NCBI RefSeq assembly: GCF_000427645.1
Contig: NZ_KE386571.1
Location: 3,141,395 to 3,205,394 of the forward strand
Length of the DNA: 64,000 nt
From: Sphingomonas phyllosphaerae FA2
GTDB taxonomy: Bacteria > Pseudomonadota > Alphaproteobacteria > Sphingomonadales > Sphingomonadaceae
Direction: 5' to 3'
Notes under the pieces: generated by a model
Database searches by the model: none
What the model was told of the DNA's origin: nothing
What the model saw: the letters and a program-made list of their open reading frames with translations, nothing else
Shown: one piece after another, positions 62,277 to 64,000 of the stretch
Layout of the letters: every line of letters begins with the position of its first letter
Position numbering within the stretch: position 1 is the stretch's first letter
Position numbers and translations under genes: made by a program

Positions 62277-62434
62277 CGCAGGCTGGCCTGTCGCATGCTG
62301 CGACAGGACTTAGCCAAGCGCGGCCGGCGGGGCGGCGCACCGACCGACGACGCGGCTTTGCCGCGGCGCTGTCCTACAGCCGCCATGTGACGCTATCCCC
62401 CTTTCTTCTGTCAGAGCCGTCCTCATGCCCCACC

Positions 62435-62510
62435 GTCATTGCGAGCGCAGCGAAGCAATCCAGGGTTGCCATCCGGACGCTCTGGATTGCGTCGCTGTGC
62501 TCGCAATGAC
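62435..62510. repeat. Mirrored intergenic repeat, family C
   Basis: GTCATTGCGAGCGCAGCGAA arm and a slightly altered mirror (GCGTCGCTGTGCTCGCAATGAC). First of four repeats in the 513-base prfA-prmC gap. Confidence 0.85.
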
Positions 62511-62519
62511 GGCCGGTTG

Positions 62520-62558
62520 GCGAATGTTGAGACAGGGCACCAGCGTCTCAACATTCGC
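62520..62558. repeat. Short palindrome GCGAATGTTGAGAC, copy 1
   Basis: Perfect 14-base inverted repeat: GCGAATGTTGAGAC (62520-62533) and GTCTCAACATTCGC (62545-62558) around an 11-base loop. A second copy lies at 62737-62773. Confidence 0.85.
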
Positions 62559-62587
62559 AGTTGGAATGAACGGCACACCCAATCACC

Positions 62588-62666
62588 GTCGCCCCGGCCT
62601 TGAGCCGGGGCCCCGCTTCTTGTCGACCGAAGTGAAAGCGGGACCCCGGCTCAAGGCCGGGGTGAC
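62588..62666. repeat. Mirrored intergenic repeat, family E
   Basis: GTCGCCCCGGCCTTGAGCCG (continuing GGGCCCCGC) and mirrored CCCCGGCTCAAGGCCGGGGT arm. Confidence 0.87.
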
Positions 62667-62736
62667 GGAAGGTGCTGTTATCTCAGTCAATCATGGGAAA
62701 GATCGACGAATCCAGACCACCCGACACCCCGAAACC

Positions 62737-62773
62737 CGAATGTTGAGAAATCCCGCCAGCGTCTCAACATTCG
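62737..62773. repeat. Short palindrome GCGAATGTTGAGAC, copy 2
   Basis: CGAATGTTGAGA (62737-62748) and TCTCAACATTCG (62762-62773), perfect 12-base arms. Loop bases differ from copy 1 except for CCAGC before the right arm. It ends 16 bases before the prmC ATG. Confidence 0.85.
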
Positions 62774-62789
62774 CGACGGCCAGCCCAGC

Positions 62790-63611
62790 ATGACCACCGC
62801 CCGCACCGCTCTGCGGGACGCCGCCGCGCGCTTCGCCTTCTCACCCACCGCCCGGCTCGACGCCGAGCTATTGCTCGCCCATGCACTCGGCATCGACCGC
62901 AATCGCCTGCTCCTCACGCTCGACGACCACGACGTCCCGCCGGCCTTCGCCGACCTTGTCGCGCGCCGCGCGCGTCACGAGCCGGTCGCCTATCTCACTG
63001 GCACCCGCGCGTTCTGGACGATCGACCTTATGGTCGGCCCCGGCGTCCTCATCCCGCGCGCCGACAGCGAGACGCTGATCGAGGCCGCGGTCGAGCATTT
63101 CGCGGGCACCGGCGGACCGCGGCGCATCCTCGATCTCGGCACCGGCCCCGGCACCTTGCTGCTCGCCGCGCTCGATCACTGGCCGGCGTCGACGGGGCAG
63201 GGGATCGACGCCTCGCCGGTGGCGCTCGACTATGCGCGCCGTAACGCCGCCGCGCTTGGCATGGCCAACCGCGCTTCCTTCATCCATGGCAATTGGGCCG
63301 ACGAGGTCGCCGAAACCTTCAACCTCGTGCTCGCCAACCCGCCCTATATCGAGCGCGATGCGAAGCTCCCCGACGAGGTCGCGCGCTACGAACCCGCCGC
63401 CGCGCTGTTCGCGGGAACGGACGGGCTCGACGACTATCGCCGCATCGCCACGCAACTACCCGCCTTGCTCGCGCCCGGCGCGGTGGCGTGTGTGGAGATC
63501 GGCGCGGGGCAGGGGCAGTCCGCCGCAGCCCTGTTCCGTGCCGCCGGATTGTCGGTCACGTTACGCCGCGATCTGGGTGATCGCGATCGCTGTCTGGTGG
63601 TCACGCCTTGA
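62790..63611 (+). CDS. prmC: Release factor glutamine methyltransferase PrmC
   Basis: Methylates the GGQ glutamine of release factors with SAM. 273 residues with the SAM motif ILDLGTGPGTLLLAAL and the catalytic NPPY in LVLANPPYIERD. The N-terminal helical domain reads ARLDAELLLAHALGIDRNRL. The usual neighbour of prfA, here separated by a repeat-filled gap. Confidence 0.95.
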   Translation: MTTARTALRDAAARFAFSPTARLDAELLLAHALGIDRNRLLLTLDDHDVPPAFADLVARRARHEPVAYLTGTRAFWTIDLMVGPGVLIPRADSETLIEAAVEHFAGTGGPRRILDLGTGPGTLLLAALDHWPASTGQGIDASPVALDYARRNAAALGMANRASFIHGNWADEVAETFNLVLANPPYIERDAKLPDEVARYEPAAALFAGTDGLDDYRRIATQLPALLAPGAVACVEIGAGQGQSAAALFRAAGLSVTLRRDLGDRDRCLVVTP

Positions 63612-63858
63612 ATTTGGCGGGGCGAGGCCCAATATTTTGCTTTGAGAACGACGGCCGTGCGTCTAGAGACAGCGCAGGGGCTCGCGAACTCACCGACATG
63701 CGTTGGATGGCGCGCCTGCCCTCCCTTCGTCATCAGCCGCTGCAGTCCGGTGGCCATGGCAGGCCCGCGTTACCGAAACGGTCGCGGCGCCGGGGAACGA
63801 TTGCACCCCGTGCTTCGGGAGCGAATGCCGGTTTTGGTTCCAGGACGAGGACAGTGAA

Positions 63859-64000
63859 TTGATCAACAACCGTCAGAACGGTCGCCGTCGCGGCCGTGGT
63901 GGTGGCCAGCAGCGTCAGGGTGGCGGCGGCGGCCACGGGCAGCGTGACAGCGGCAACCGGATCGACAGTCGGGCGCGCGGCAATGCGCCGCAGTTGCTCG
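63859..64000 (+). CDS. DUF4167 domain protein, N-terminal part
   Basis: The gene runs off the right edge; 47 codons are visible. The product starts INNRQNGRRRGRGGGQQRQG and continues with Gly/Arg-rich sequence and NRIDSRARGNAAQLL, the typical beginning of DUF4167 proteins that follow prmC in alphaproteobacteria. The start is TTG at 63859 with AGGACGAGGA before it. Bases 63612-63858 upstream show no other recognisable feature. An RNA-binding role is suggested only by composition. Confidence 0.7.
   Translation, partial: MINNRQNGRRRGRGGGQQRQGGGGGHGQRDSGNRIDSRARGNAPQLL

Noticed and set aside
63608..63862. 84-codon frame between prmC and the DUF4167 gene
   Set aside because: No start signal or recognisable sequence; it overlaps the better supported TTG start of the DUF4167 gene.

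Overview
The window is about 67% GC and reads as one chromosomal segment of a sphingomonad-type alphaproteobacterium. Pointers to this group are metX-metW, a COQ9-type protein, the order prfA-prmC-DUF4167, an HWE-family histidine kinase, and dense intergenic inverted repeats. It carries a nearly complete set of flagellar structural genes. No rRNA, tRNA, CRISPR array, insertion sequence or prophage was seen.

Layout. Positions 1-14,150 are mostly housekeeping: a cut-off gene; metX-metW (methionine); a response regulator convergent with an HWE kinase; ssb; feoA-feoB behind a Fur-like box; COQ9; a DMT exporter; a TlpA-type lipoprotein whose start codon overlaps that of divergent argH; a small lipoprotein; lysA; a siroheme-synthase N domain; zntB. 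Positions 14,150-31,127 (minus strand) hold the basal-body, export and filament-cap block, read as flbD-like, fliE-F-G-H-I-J-K-L-M-N-O-P-Q-R, flhB, fliD, fliS, with many start/stop overlaps. Positions 31,409-32,782 are the flagellin gene with its own sigma-28 promoter and terminator. Positions 33,129-38,415 are an island of small genes and housekeeping: TfoX domain, SMR exporter, GNAT, DMT exporter, VapC/AbrB, ispG, acyltransferase. Positions 38,547-49,568 (minus strand) hold motA-motB and flgB-C-D-E-F-G-H-I-J-K-L. Positions 49,858-56,179 (plus strand) hold a second, PomA-like stator pair, flgA, flgM, flgN, a lytic transglycosylase, flhA and fliA. Positions 56,237-64,000 return to housekeeping: ppa, an M61 peptidase, DUF1345, hisS, prfA, prmC, DUF4167.

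How it works together. Promoter-like sequences suggest a two-tier hierarchy. An FlbD-like sigma-54 activator would act with three good -24/-12 promoters, in front of flgB, the PomA-like operon and the transglycosylase-flhA-fliA operon. FliA (sigma-28) would then drive fliC, fliD-fliS and flgM-flgN through promoters sharing the pattern TAAA-N15-GYCGTTT, with FlgM as anti-sigma factor. In two of the sigma-54 promoters the predicted transcription start lies one or two bases before the start codon, so the messages should be almost leaderless.

Main oddities: a second stator pair whose MotA-like subunit lacks the first membrane helix; a FliM without the N-terminal CheY-binding motif; a FlgH without a lipobox cysteine; an 834-residue FliK; fifteen mirrored intergenic repeats in five sequence families; and a separate element of about 135 bp present twice.

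All calls come from reading the sequence. No database search or structure prediction was run.
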